From contig CM024753.1 of the NCBI GenBank assembly GCA_014218235.1, forward strand, positions 9,830,049 to 9,894,048: 64,000 nucleotides of DNA, read 5' to 3'. This document shows positions 24,101 to 31,020 of this stretch, piece by piece. A program made the translations under genes and the position numbers. This DNA is from Colocasia esculenta. Its lineage: Eukaryota; Streptophyta; Magnoliopsida; Alismatales; Araceae. The first letter of the stretch is position 1. Every line of letters starts with the position of its first letter. The notes under the pieces were generated by a model. That model was not told where the DNA came from. It saw only the letters and a list, made by a program, of their open reading frames with translations, and did not search any database.

Positions 24101-27100
24101 GCACCATGTACTCTATATAATAGAATGCAAGTAAGTCATGAAGCACTGACAAGAATGTGGATCATCAGATCATGTTTTGCTCAGCCCTAACTATTTTCTT
24201 CCCCATTTAAGTTTGTCATGAACTTCACAGCTTCTGTGTATAATGTGTGTGTGTGTGTGTGTGTGTGTTGTGTGTGTGTGTGTGTGTGGTGTGTGTGTGT
24301 GTGTGTGTGTGGTGTGTGTGTGTGTGTGTGTGTGTTGTGTGTGTGTGTGTGTGTCTGTGTGTGTGTCTGTGTGTCTGTGTCTGTGTGTGTGTGGTGTGTG
24401 TGTGTGTCTGTGTCTGTGTCTGTGTCTGTGTCTGTGTCTGTGTCTGTGTGTCTGTGTCTGTGTCTGTGTCTGTGTCTGTGTCTGTCTGTGTCTGTGTGTG
24501 TCTGTGTGTGTGTCTGTGTGTGTCTGTGTGTGTGTGTTGTGTGTGTGTGGTGTGTGTGTGTGTGTGTTGGTGTGTGGTGTGTGTGGTGTGTGTGGTGTGT
24601 GTGTGTGTGTGTGCTGTCTGTGCTGTCTGTGCTGTCTGTGCTGTGTGTGTGTGCGTGTGTGTGTGCGTGTGTGTGTGTGCGTGTGCGTGTGCGTGTGTGC
24701 GTGCGTGATCGATCTTTAACGAAGAAATGGACCCTAGATTCCTAGAAGCTAAAAAGGAGTATCTCAAGCAACTGCAAATTTGATATAATTGGGATAATAG
24801 ATATTCCTGGCAAAATTGACATTTTTGTTTTGAAAGTGGGTAGTACCACATGTATATATTGAGAAATTGAATGAGAATGTACAAGTATAGGTGTCACAAA
24901 AACCTCAAAAAAAATGCCAAACCCCCAGCACCTAAGCATGAGAGACACCAAGGCGGTGTAGAAGACACTAGTCTCCCAAAGAGCCAAAATAGGAGACATC
25001 AAATGGTTTACATTTGACAAAATACCCGCCCACTCTTTGACCCTATCCCAGACAAATTGAATCAACGCCTCCTCAGAATGGGATTCCCTCCTGAAGGTAC
25101 GATGGTTCCGTTCTCTCCACACTGCCCAAAGTGTGGCATGGAGGGTCAGTCACCACATGATCTTGTCCATCTTGAGGTGCCACCGTCTATGCCAATCCCT
25201 GAGCAAGAAAGCAACATCACCCGTAAGGTGATATCATAGCCGGTCCTTCGAGCAATGTCCCACCAAAGCCTCTGAGAGTACGAGCAACTCACAAAAAGAT
25301 GATCCAAAGACTTCTCCTCCACACCACAAAGACAGCAAGTGGTACTAACATCAAGAAGAAAACGGATCAATCTGTCTCTAATAGGAAGCCGACCATGAGC
25401 AATCCTCCAAACAAAAATCTGAACCTTGAGAGGCCTGGGCATCCTCCACACTTCCTGGTAGAAAGCAAACAGCACACCCCCATCAGAGCAAACTTCATAC
25501 GTTGACATGACAGAAAATATGGCATCCTTCCCCCATCTCCAGGTCCACCCATCCTCCCTATCTTACAGGCGCAAGGGGAGGATAAGACTAAACAAACTCT
25601 GAAAATTGCTCTAACTCCTCCTGATGAAAGTGTCTCCTGAAGGTAGAAGCCCAAGCACCGTCAGATATCTGTTGATCATAAACCTGAGCCACAGAGGCAA
25701 GTGAAGTCATCAAGATAGCAAAGAGACTAGGGAACAACATCTCTAAAGTGAAGTCGCTGCACAACCTGTCTTTCCAAAAGAGACATTTTTGTCCATCACC
25801 CAGCTTTACACAGATCCCTGAAAGAAGAAAGTCCCTGCACAAAGAGATATCATGCCAGATGGGGGATGTCCTATGTTGAGGCGGAGTTTGCATGTCCCAA
25901 ACTCTGGAGGAAGAAAAGTATCAGCTCATAATGACCTCAGCCCACAGCCCTGCTTCCCCCCTCCCCAGCCTCCAAAGCTACTTGGCCAATAAAGCTGAAT
26001 TGAAATTCTGAATATTCTTCAACCCCAGAGCACCTAGCTTCTTTGGAAGAGCAATCCTTCCCCAAGCAATATCATGCCAACCCCTGAATTTGTCCCCAGA
26101 TCCATGCCAAAAGAATCTACACTGGTAAAATTGAAGTTAACACACGTGCCTACCCACCTTGACGAAATTGTTTAACCTTCAAGGGATATTCTATAATTCA
26201 GATGTGATGGAATATCATTGGTTTCATCCACTTTAATGATTTGATTACTTTTAGATAATTATAGATAAAAATTACATTACTATAGGTGTTCTATTGAAAC
26301 CAATAAATAATGCCTAAAGGCCACCAACACAAAAATTGATAATATTCTGAAATGACATGCCAATGCCAGAGAGCATACATATGCACAAACATGGGCTCGC
26401 CCACCCACAGGCACATTAGCTTAGATGTCCAGCTAAAATGGTATGTTTTACTCCCATCCACAGTGATCCACTGACCTCAAAAGGGGTCAAGCATGTGACA
26501 GAGAAGTGGCCTACCCAAGGTGATCACACCAACCTGGACTTAATCTGCTGAACTCCACTGTGAAAGGAGGATCAGCCATAAGAACCAGGTTTCCACTGAC
26601 CCAGGCTCAATCTAGCTGATCCCTGTTAAAAAATAATAATAGGGATGGGGGGATCAGAACATGTCAGAAACTAGTAGAATCTAATTGGACCAGCCAATCT
26701 GATCCAATTTCCCAAGCATTGAATATGGGGTTATGAGGCATTTTAAATGCCTCTAGAGCCTGCAAGGGACACAGGAGTGAAATCTGATAACCACACACCT
26801 CACCTAGAAACATAAAGAGGAAGAGAAGAGGAAGAAAGGAGATGGAAGGGAAGTAACAAGGAAAGCGATGAGGCAGAGAGGCCGCTTCTGGAGCCAGATA
26901 TGGCCATCACTGCCGTTGCCACGTCCAACCCCTCCCCCTCCTTTCTCTGTCACATATTGCTCACCACGCTGTCACTTGTGTCCACTAAATCTCTTCCTTG
27001 GTTTTTTTTCCTTTTCATTTTCCCTGGTTGAGGGAGCATGGCAATGTACGGATTTCTCATAGGACCTAGGTAGCCATGTGCTACAAAGAATGCTTGGTAT

Positions 27101-27646
27101 TTAGTTTAACTTTATACTATGTTCTTTGCTTCAACTCGTGTGAAATATGATGATTTCATTTCTTTTAAAACAACTGGGACTTTGAGATTCAATCGAGCTG
27201 ATTGTTCAAGATGTTTTCAGTCGAAGTCCAAGATGTTTTCATGTTTCAATCCAAGGAATCTAGATGACTACAGAACTGAACACTTACATTGTGCAAAGAA
27301 CGTCTCTGAAGAATATTATATAATTCCACTGGCTTACAATAAACTGAAAGACTTTCTTCGGCAGCAACAATCTCTTCGGGACTCAAGTGGCCACGGGAGT
27401 TCTGGCGACACATTTGATCTGCAGTCCTGGAACGGCTGCAGCTGAAAGAGAAATCCATGCACCATTGAAGATATTGATATAAGAGAGAGAGAGAAAGACT
27501 GATCACAGAGTTTACATAATGTTAACGTGAAACGTTTCTGTCTTACTTCCTCGCAAACAAACTCAATTAACAATGTATACCATTTTCCAAAAGTAGGTGA
27601 ACCATACGTACGTTGTTTCACGAGCCACCAAGGGTAACCCAGGCAT
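6076..27646 (-). CDS. EMF2: EMF2-type Polycomb protein (plant Su(z)12 homologue), 5' part of gene
   Basis: The product is a subunit of nuclear Polycomb repressive complex 2, which in plants joins a CLF/SWN methyltransferase, FIE and MSI1 to place H3K27me3 and hold back flowering genes. The first residues, MPGLPLVARETTCSRSRT, and the blocks AAEESLSVYCKPVELYNIL, PPFLQRCLHYKIQAKH, LFPLYILLARPVAD, SAVYRLSRVCIL and DVPSSSLPHIIR follow the EMF2 family in order. Spliced exons are 27612-27646, 27288-27441, 23342-23397, 16356-16470, 16066-16225, 8656-8795, 6274-6336 and 6076-6197 (about 281 residues), with 15858-15893 possible. Every junction keeps phase and has GT/AG borders, and no stop is seen. The C2H2 finger and VEF box should follow left of base 1. 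Transposons fill the introns. VRN2 is less likely, given the full EMF2-like N-terminus. Confidence 0.93.
6274..6336 (-). CDS. EMF2: EMF2 exon with the PxFL...CLTF block
   Basis: This 63-nt exon encodes PTFLDINGCLTFQVPQNFGA plus Thr, after TCTTTGCAG and before GTGAGC. The following intron is only 76 bp. Confidence 0.92.
6337..7108. other. EMF2: EMF2 intron, unique AT-rich part
   Basis: No gene or clear repeat is seen. Short frames on either strand are chance readings of A-rich intron sequence. Confidence 0.6.
7109..8309. mobile_element. Foldback DNA element, copy A (about 440-bp inverted arms)
   Basis: The ends read ATGGTTTG...CAAACCAT, flanked by AGTATTAA (7101-7108) and GGTATTAA (8310-8317), a 7/8-match 8-bp duplication of hAT type. 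Just inside both ends is GC-rich sequence with many GAATCGG/CCGATTC motifs. The core is a near-perfect inverted repeat, arms about 7333-7776 and 7783-8226, that meets near 7780. There is no transposase. Copies B (17234) and C (19489) share the arms. It lies wholly inside an EMF2 intron. Confidence 0.85.
8656..8795 (-). CDS. EMF2: EMF2 exon with the CxWGKxPxxxL block
   Basis: The acceptor TTGTTTTAG is followed by KLEGSCIWGKLPLESL and then LRLGQRVEMLSTVDLHSS, matching the family CxWGKIPxxxL...LxLGxxxEMxSxV region. It is 140 nt, enters in phase 1 and leaves in phase 0 at a GTATTT donor. Confidence 0.94.
8874..8998. repeat. Tandem duplication of about 64 bp
   Basis: GTTCTGCAG(C/T)TAATTT followed by CAATAACAGCAGT occurs twice, at 8874-8936 and about 8938-8998, within the EMF2 intron. 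Confidence 0.75.
9149..10184. other. Non-coding insertion, left part
   Basis: Composition changes at about 9149 (TGTTGACACGGGG). A duplicated CCGTG(TG)GAACGGACGGGT motif occurs at about 9328-9372. No protein family, TIR or LTR partner is recognised. This may be the left part of a 3.4-kb element or solo LTR running to about 12540, but no flanking duplication was found. Confidence 0.4.
10185..11215. repeat. Degenerate tandem array of about 95-bp units
   Basis: About ten units share GGGCAGAGTNTCC, then CTAAGAAACATATACATAT, an ACAAATTTGTG segment, and TTCTTGGGCGGA. The anchor GCAGAG/GCAGAA recurs near 10193, 10356, 10457, 10553, 10658, 10837, 10924, 11089 and 11175. Short minus-strand frames with LRGN and MYMFLRGNS-like repeats are by-products of the array. 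Confidence 0.85.
11222..11350. repeat. Triplicated AGAGACTTGCTCGAT motif
   Basis: Three copies near 11225, 11281 and 11331, about 50-55 bp apart, are separated by TATTTAAA-containing spacers. They lie between the 95-bp array and the divergent promoter-like segment. Confidence 0.7.
11555..12118. promoter_or_regulatory. Divergent TATA boxes flanking an alternating palindrome array
   Basis: A minus-strand TATAAATA lies at 11584-11591, a damaged duplicate at about 11765-11771, and a plus-strand TATAAATA at 12104-12111. Between them CCGATGG and its complement occur about 16 times in largely alternating orientation, often extended to ACCGATGGTGACATCA. A direct duplication of about 182 bp (11555 and 11737) repeats the left side. 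The motif contains TGACATCA, close to bZIP-type TGACGTCA boxes. This looks like a bidirectional promoter or enhancer of a mobile element. Activity is inferred, not shown. Confidence 0.55.
12031..12066. repeat. Perfect 36-bp palindrome
   Basis: AACCGATGGTGACATCA is followed by TG and its exact complement. It can form a 17-bp hairpin with a 2-nt tip and is the best-preserved member of the array. Confidence 0.95.
12424..12474. repeat. Hairpin, about 20-bp imperfect stem
   Basis: AATAAGTTTGTATCTTAAATGACC pairs with GGTCATTTTAAATCACAACTTATT across a short loop; arms are given in pieces under 20 bases elsewhere. It follows GGGGAGAATCCC and may mark the right part of the 9149-12540 insertion. Confidence 0.55.
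12540..13349. other. Possible solo LTR or retroelement piece
   Basis: From about 12804 (TGATGGGGAGCGAGAAGC) the sequence carries AGCCCAAG-type motifs, a TTTAAATACA box at about 13110 and a GC-rich leader-like tract ending in a TCTTC run at 13265-13280. This is the build of a plant LTR. GTTAG occurs on both sides (12799, 13355), but the 3' end lacks CA. No coding sequence is seen. Confidence 0.3.
13491..14517. mobile_element. Non-autonomous hAT element with 8-bp target duplication
   Basis: Termini CATAGTTGTCAA...TTGACAACTATG are inverted and are flanked by perfect CACTTGTT at 13483-13490 and 14518-14525. Subterminal regions are rich in GGCGCCTAGG/GCCTAGG. There is no transposase. It is 1027 bp and nested in a TRIM-like element; it carries another small element at 13552-13783. 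Confidence 0.92.
13552..13783. mobile_element. Short relative of the foldback family (copy D)
   Basis: It ends GGCCGACTTTGCCATCCAT, the complement of the end of copy C (TGGATGGCAAAGTCGGCC). A tandem GAGTCGGGC(TG/C) motif fills 13585-13655. The long inverted arms are missing. Confidence 0.55.
14530..15857. other. EMF2: EMF2 intron, AT-rich
   Basis: Beyond the TRIM-like end nothing is recognised here. Frames such as that at 14750-14932 have no supporting family features. Confidence 0.5.
15858..15893 (-). CDS. EMF2: Possible 36-nt EMF2 cassette exon
   Basis: A strong polypyrimidine acceptor (TTTACATTTTAG) opens a frame that continues exon 5 as DYEASQCHKAPC. A GTGTGG donor after 36 nt would keep phase into the exon at 8795. 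Because 36 is a multiple of three and exon 5 also joins 8795 in frame, this piece may be optional or not an exon at all. Family proteins do have a short variable spacer here. The frame stays open past this donor to about 15730, so the exon end is uncertain. Confidence 0.35.
16066..16225 (-). CDS. EMF2: EMF2 exon 5
   Basis: It encodes HSAVYRLSRVCILPTFSELG followed by RRDQAEASFIIPEVRRLL and ends LTVILLSH plus one base before a GTATGT donor. The SFxExGxxDxxEAxFIIP pattern resembles monocot EMF2 proteins more than the Arabidopsis version. Confidence 0.95.
16356..16470 (-). CDS. EMF2: EMF2 exon 4
   Basis: After the TGCTTTGCAG acceptor it completes the split Arg codon and encodes IQLTILLSANMNDEVQ and LFPLYILLARPVADTAAGE, ending in phase 0 at a GTACCA donor. 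The next intron is 130 bp. Confidence 0.95.
16471..17233. other. EMF2: EMF2 intron, no clear element
   Basis: A minus-strand open frame (16787-16981) ends near a GTGAGT and could be a stray captured exon, but I do not recognise it. The rest is featureless. Confidence 0.4.
17234..18705. mobile_element. Foldback DNA element, copy B
   Basis: Inverted ends ATGGATGGCA...TGCCATCCAT. The GC-rich subterminal parts carry many GATCGG/CCGAT motifs, and the core arms (about 17530-17950 and 17960-18400) match those of copy A. Runs of C at 17612-17622 and of C/A at 18571-18600 are unstable tracts. No convincing flanking duplication is seen. It lies in the EMF2 intron between exons 3 and 4. Confidence 0.8.
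18706..19185. other. EMF2: EMF2 intron with CCACCTCA-rich degenerate repeats
   Basis: GCCACCTC(A/G) recurs at about 19020, 19042, 19092, 19116 and 19160, interspersed with AAAAAGGAAGG-type runs, suggesting a decayed short tandem repeat. No coding sequence is seen. Confidence 0.45.
19186..19475. mobile_element. TTTCGGT-rich small DNA element
   Basis: TTTCGGTTT/AAACCGAAA motifs are dense at both ends (19190-19250 and 19395-19465), with a plain AT-rich middle. This is the build of a non-autonomous element with subterminal repeats. Clear termini and a duplication were not resolved. Confidence 0.4.
19489..20094. mobile_element. Foldback DNA element, copy C (left half only)
   Basis: It starts TGGATGGCAAAGTCGGCC and runs through the same GATTCCATCTGATGTAG subterminal region (complement of copy B's right side) into the left arm at 19728. 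It stops abruptly at about 20094 after AGATTTGGTC, where the partner arms continue. The right half is absent. Confidence 0.8.
20095..22000 (+). mobile_element. 5'-truncated long LTR, probable gypsy type
   Basis: A GT-rich, GC-richer block abuts the broken foldback arm and ends ...GGGTAGTTACA at 22000. Its 3' third has the order GAGGCTCACCCCCC, GTGTCAGACAG, GTGCCA...CAGCAG, then a T-rich stretch; the LTR at 53171-56525 has a similar order at 56145-56330. Several long but unrecognised frames on both strands are by-products of base composition. Confidence 0.4.
22001..22270. other. EMF2: EMF2 intron, unique
   Basis: AT-rich sequence with no feature recognised. Confidence 0.5.
22271..22950 (-). 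mobile_element. Copia-like LTR, minus strand
   Basis: On the minus strand a purine/pyrimidine-skewed leader with long TTCTTC/CTCTCT stretches ends near TTGATATTAGAGCATGG (complement of 22262-22280). This is close to the TGGTATCAGAGCATGG primer-site junction of plant copia elements. AATCAATAGAATGGAAGAAAA near 22690 is typical LTR sequence. No internal domain remains, and the outer end is approximate. Confidence 0.5.
22951..23341. other. EMF2: EMF2 intron, unique
   Basis: AT-rich sequence leading to the donor of exon 3. No feature recognised. Confidence 0.5.
23342..23397 (-). CDS. EMF2: EMF2 exon 3
   Basis: This 56-nt exon encodes PPFLQRCLHYKIQAKHRHR, with the last codon split. The acceptor is TATTTATACAG and the donor GTCTTT. 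It sits alone between introns of 3.9 and 6.9 kb, recognisable only by its family match and phase. Confidence 0.93.
23776..24247. repeat. Direct tandem duplication of about 253 bp
   Basis: Copies begin TTTTCTAATACCACTCAGG at 23776 and 24029. The second lacks about 30 bp (around ACATCCCTCTGG) but is otherwise nearly identical, so the duplication is recent. Both end in TATAATGTGTG, and only the second copy opens into the GT tract. Confidence 0.9.
24245..24708. repeat. Compound (GT)n/(GTCT)n/(GTGC)n microsatellite, about 460 bp
   Basis: Almost pure GT with TGTC and TGTGC variants, broken by occasional TTG or GGT. All long Cys/Val or His/Thr frames over this tract are artefacts of the repeat. It lies in the EMF2 intron between exons 2 and 3. 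Confidence 0.97.
24821..26123 (-). pseudogene. 5'-truncated L1-type LINE, minus strand, with target duplication
   Basis: The minus strand enters at RCRFFWHGSGDKFRGWHDIA (about 26115), continues through the zf-RVT-like block (LPIRDRLIRF...CCLCGVEEKSLDHLF, about 25270-25400) and WRERNHRTFR (about 25110), and ends in a 3' UTR with a T/A-rich tail at 24821-24832. GGCAAAATTGA (24809-24819) and GGTAAAATTGA (26124-26134) form an 11-bp duplication with one mismatch. Frameshifts and stops make it inactive. Its tail resembles the fragment at 5142-5324. Confidence 0.9.
26135..27287. other. EMF2: EMF2 intron, unique
   Basis: No element with clear ends is seen. A plus-strand frame at 26868-27062 and another at 27119-27445 (antisense to exon 2) lack support. 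Confidence 0.5.
27288..27441 (-). CDS. EMF2: EMF2 exon 2
   Basis: It follows a TTTCTCTTTCAG acceptor and encodes CSRSRTADQMCRQNSR, then the EESL.VYCKPVELYNILQRR block, the most conserved N-terminal segment of plant EMF2/VRN2 proteins. Exons 1 and 2 together give exactly 63 codons. The donor is GTAAGT at 27287. Confidence 0.95.
27612..27646 (-). CDS. EMF2: EMF2 exon 1 (start codon)
   Basis: ATG at 27646-27644 begins MPGLPLVARETT, the conserved family start. The exon ends in phase 2 before a GTACGT donor at 27611. The next intron is only 170 bp. Confidence 0.92.
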
Positions 27647-28560
27647 TCTTCCGCGTTAGATTCTGCAGACAGTACCCTCATACCTCTCCATTGTCTGTCA
27701 ATAAGAGCTCGAGAGTGGCCTGATCCGGTCGCATAATTGACCTATTTCCCCATCTTAAGACCGGAACTTCTGACCTCGAATGGGGACGTCCAATACTAAA
27801 TTCGAAATCTTTTTTACTCTTTTCATGAAAAAGGGAAAAGGTTAGTCAAGCAATCCGACGGAAAGCTCGTTCCTTTCATAAAACTTTAGCAGAGCGCATG
27901 GCGATCAAATGAGGGAAAGAAAAATCACCTTTCCACTGTAAACAAAATAATGGGGGAATCCCCGAGTTTCGGACGCACATGCAAGCTCGAAACGTGAAAC
28001 CAAGTCCGACAAAGACCTCTTCCCTCACCCTGCCGACGAAATACGAAGATGTAAGCACCGGAAAAATACCCGGAAAAAAAGGACAGGATAAATAAGAAAT
28101 ATTCGCCAGGCCCTGCCGTAAAGGACCTGCGCAATTGAAACGGGAGGGATCGAAGAACAGTCCCGCGAGGCACGGCCAAACGCCGCACGGGCACGGCGAG
28201 GGTAAAACGGTACTGGGCAGAAAGGAGCAAGTTTTGCCCTTACCAGATACCCACCGGAGCAGGGTAGCAGCGGCAAAATTTGAAACCGTCGGAGGGGAGA
28301 AGAAGGCGTACCTCTGCCCTGCCCTAGCAGAGGAGTGAGGACGAGGGATCGAAGGGTACTGCGGGCCGCTGCTGGGGATTCAGGGGGTCAGACAAGGAAA
28401 AGCTTCTCCCTTTCGCTTGCCGAAGGGAAAGACGAAAAGTACTCCCGCTTCGGCTCCGGGGACCGAGGCCGTCACACTCCAGCAGGAACCACCTCAGGCG
28501 CGTGTTCCGTTTTCGGATATTCTCCGGTTTATGTGTCGGATACTGGACATCGATAACTTT
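27647..28560 (-). other. EMF2: EMF2 5' leader region with a possible leader intron
   Basis: GC content rises sharply at about 28110-28500, as expected around a transcription start. On the minus strand a GCAGAG|GTACGC donor at 28311 and a TTTCGTCGGCAG acceptor ending at 28030 would define a leader intron of 282 bp. No competing long coding frame in phase with the EMF2 ATG is seen. The precise leader structure needs transcript data. Confidence 0.45.
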
Positions 28561-28602
28561 TCCCGGTCCTTTATTTTAGTTCTGGTAATATTTATTAGAT
28601 AA

Positions 28603-28610
28603 ATTATATA
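28603..28610 (-). promoter_or_regulatory. EMF2: Candidate TATA box of EMF2
   Basis: TATATAAT on the minus strand lies just upstream of the GC-rich leader zone. The surrounding sequence is AT-rich, so chance occurrence is likely. Confidence 0.25.
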
Positions 28611-28619
28611 AAAAAAAAT

Positions 28620-31000
28620 TTTGAAAGATCTTACTATAACTGAATTTGCATCTACTTAAATAAGAGTCAAGAGATAATATATTGTAATAAGTTGCAGTCT
28701 TTAAAAATAAAAAATAAGTCAAATATTTAATAAGAACTCATAATTAATTTATCTATTTTATTTAACAAAATAATAATTTTTATTATAATATGTTTACTAT
28801 TAATTCTTTATTTGATACTTAATTGTTTGACCTCGAAGTTGATAAATTATCTTCCTAAAAATGTTCTTGTATAACTGTAGATTAGTTTAAGTGTGTGTTT
28901 AATTATTTGATCTCATAGTAAAATAAATGTGTGTTCCGAGGAAGACTCGTTACTCTTATCCTATGATAGTTTCTTTTCATAATATATATATAATATATAT
29001 ATCGCTATGAAGACAGTCTCTCTGAAGGATACGTTGAAATTTTACATAATTATATTAACACTGTCTATAAAAAAAAATTGAACAAAGAGCATTATGTCTT
29101 ATTCGAACGTCTTATCACAACAAGACCCGTACACTCGACATAATTTGGTTTTACATTAAAATTAGTGAAAATAAGATTGTGTTTGTAAACAATATTTATT
29201 CCTCATCTCCCAATAAAAAAATTTCCTAAAAAATTATAGAACTCCATATGAGGATAATATTTCTTATAAGGTACTTTGAAGAAATATCGCTTATCGTCAA
29301 TAACCTTAACTATTTAGTTTTCAGTCCATGCTTTGAAAATTATAATGGCAATTTTCCATGAACGTTTCACTCTATCTGCTTCGTGGGTAAATAGACAATC
29401 TATGGTGGTTAAAAGCTTAATCGCAAAAATAGTCTAGAGCCTGCTGATATAAAAAAATATATGCTTTTGTTGGAATTTGGTTATTTGCAAAGAGTACTCG
29501 TACGTTATCATGTATTGGCGAACTAAATATTTATTTTCATATAATCGACTCCTATATAAGTTATTATAGATTCCAGAATTAAGTTTTTTTCTTTCGTACA
29601 ATCAACTTCTATATATGATGTCGTAGATTCATGAATTAAAATTTTCCTTTCATACAATTGGAATAAATTGGTTTGAATCTATAATCTCATTTTCTCGAAG
29701 GTGACAATACCGCCAAGTCAAGCGATAAGTTTTACATAAATAAAAATATTACTTGTTTGTTTGTATGGCATTTATCGTTTAGCTGTACACTTATAATTGA
29801 TTCAAATATTGTGAAAAGGATCTAAATTAATTGTTGTCAAACTAAGATGTGCATTAGCTGCAACACCTTGCTCATTCCAATTGTTATTTTGCACTTAACA
29901 AATACATTTTAAGTTAATTTATAAGTCTATAATTAATGGCATAATAAGTATTACCCTATGTGAAAAAAATAAGAATTAAATTATTTTGCCATGGCAATGG
30001 TTGTCATCCACACCTCCCTTGTCTCCCATCCTCTATATTGGGTTTGTTGATATCATAGTTGGCCGGATCCATAAATCAAATCGGACAAACTATTTAGTTT
30101 GGAGAGGTACGGCCAAAAACCAAAGTTTTTATTCTCTTAAACAAAAAAGAGAAAGGGAAAGGAGATTAAAAGGTCTGGGAGTATTGTACTAGAGATAATT
30201 GCACCAGTCTGGTGCGATTTGTCCAGTACGTTATGAACCACTATGTTGATGCATCCATGGATCAATGGTCCATGACATAGTACAATTGAGTATGATAGAT
30301 CGATTCAATCCAATACATCGAACCATAGATGATATGAGAAGGTTTATTGCACTTGTACTTTAAATGTAATATGATTAGATAATAGTCTATGTGACACTCT
30401 TTACATGAGAAGTGATAAAATGACAATCTAATTTTTGGATGTCACATGAACTTGTTACTTAATCATATTACACTTAAAGTGCAATATGCAAATACAAATA
30501 AGTCTTTCTCTAGATGACATTGCATTTATTGCACTTCGATGCTCCTCGATGCATGATATTGCGTCCTTCTCTATGGTGTGACATGATCATCAACTCTCGT
30601 ACCATGACTAAAGCCAACTTATCCGAATGCGACATCCAAGGACACATTGTTCTTTGTTTTTAACTAATCTAAGCATGGTTTAACCACAATTAAATTTGAT
30701 CCCTCCGACGGAAATAAAGAGTATGTATTTGAATGATGGTAGTTTCGAGAGAGTTATTTACATATTCTTTCCTGGTAAAAAAAAAAATTGTAAGTGTAAG
30801 ATATTGGCAAATAAATAAAAGAGAAAATTATATGCATATACTTGAAATACATCGTATTCGGGGTTATACTCCAAATCTGCATGTTAGATTCCATATTCTA
30901 TATATTTTATAATGTATGTTCTTATTATTTGATTCCATCAAATTAACCCAGTTATAATTGAGTTGAGATGGTAGAAAGATTAACTTGTCTTCCACAATTC
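28620..31000. other. AT-rich intergenic DNA upstream of EMF2
   Basis: No gene is seen. A short inverted repeat (ACTTTAAATGTAATATGATTA near 30358 and its complement near 30465) and a small TA palindrome at 28981-29000 are the only structures noticed. Confidence 0.6.
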
Positions 31001-31020
31001 ATTTAAAAAAAATTATCTCT

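Noticed and set aside
24218..24884. Long Cys/Val and His/Thr open frames on both strands
   Set aside because: They are six-frame readings of a GT microsatellite and have no start, codon or domain support.
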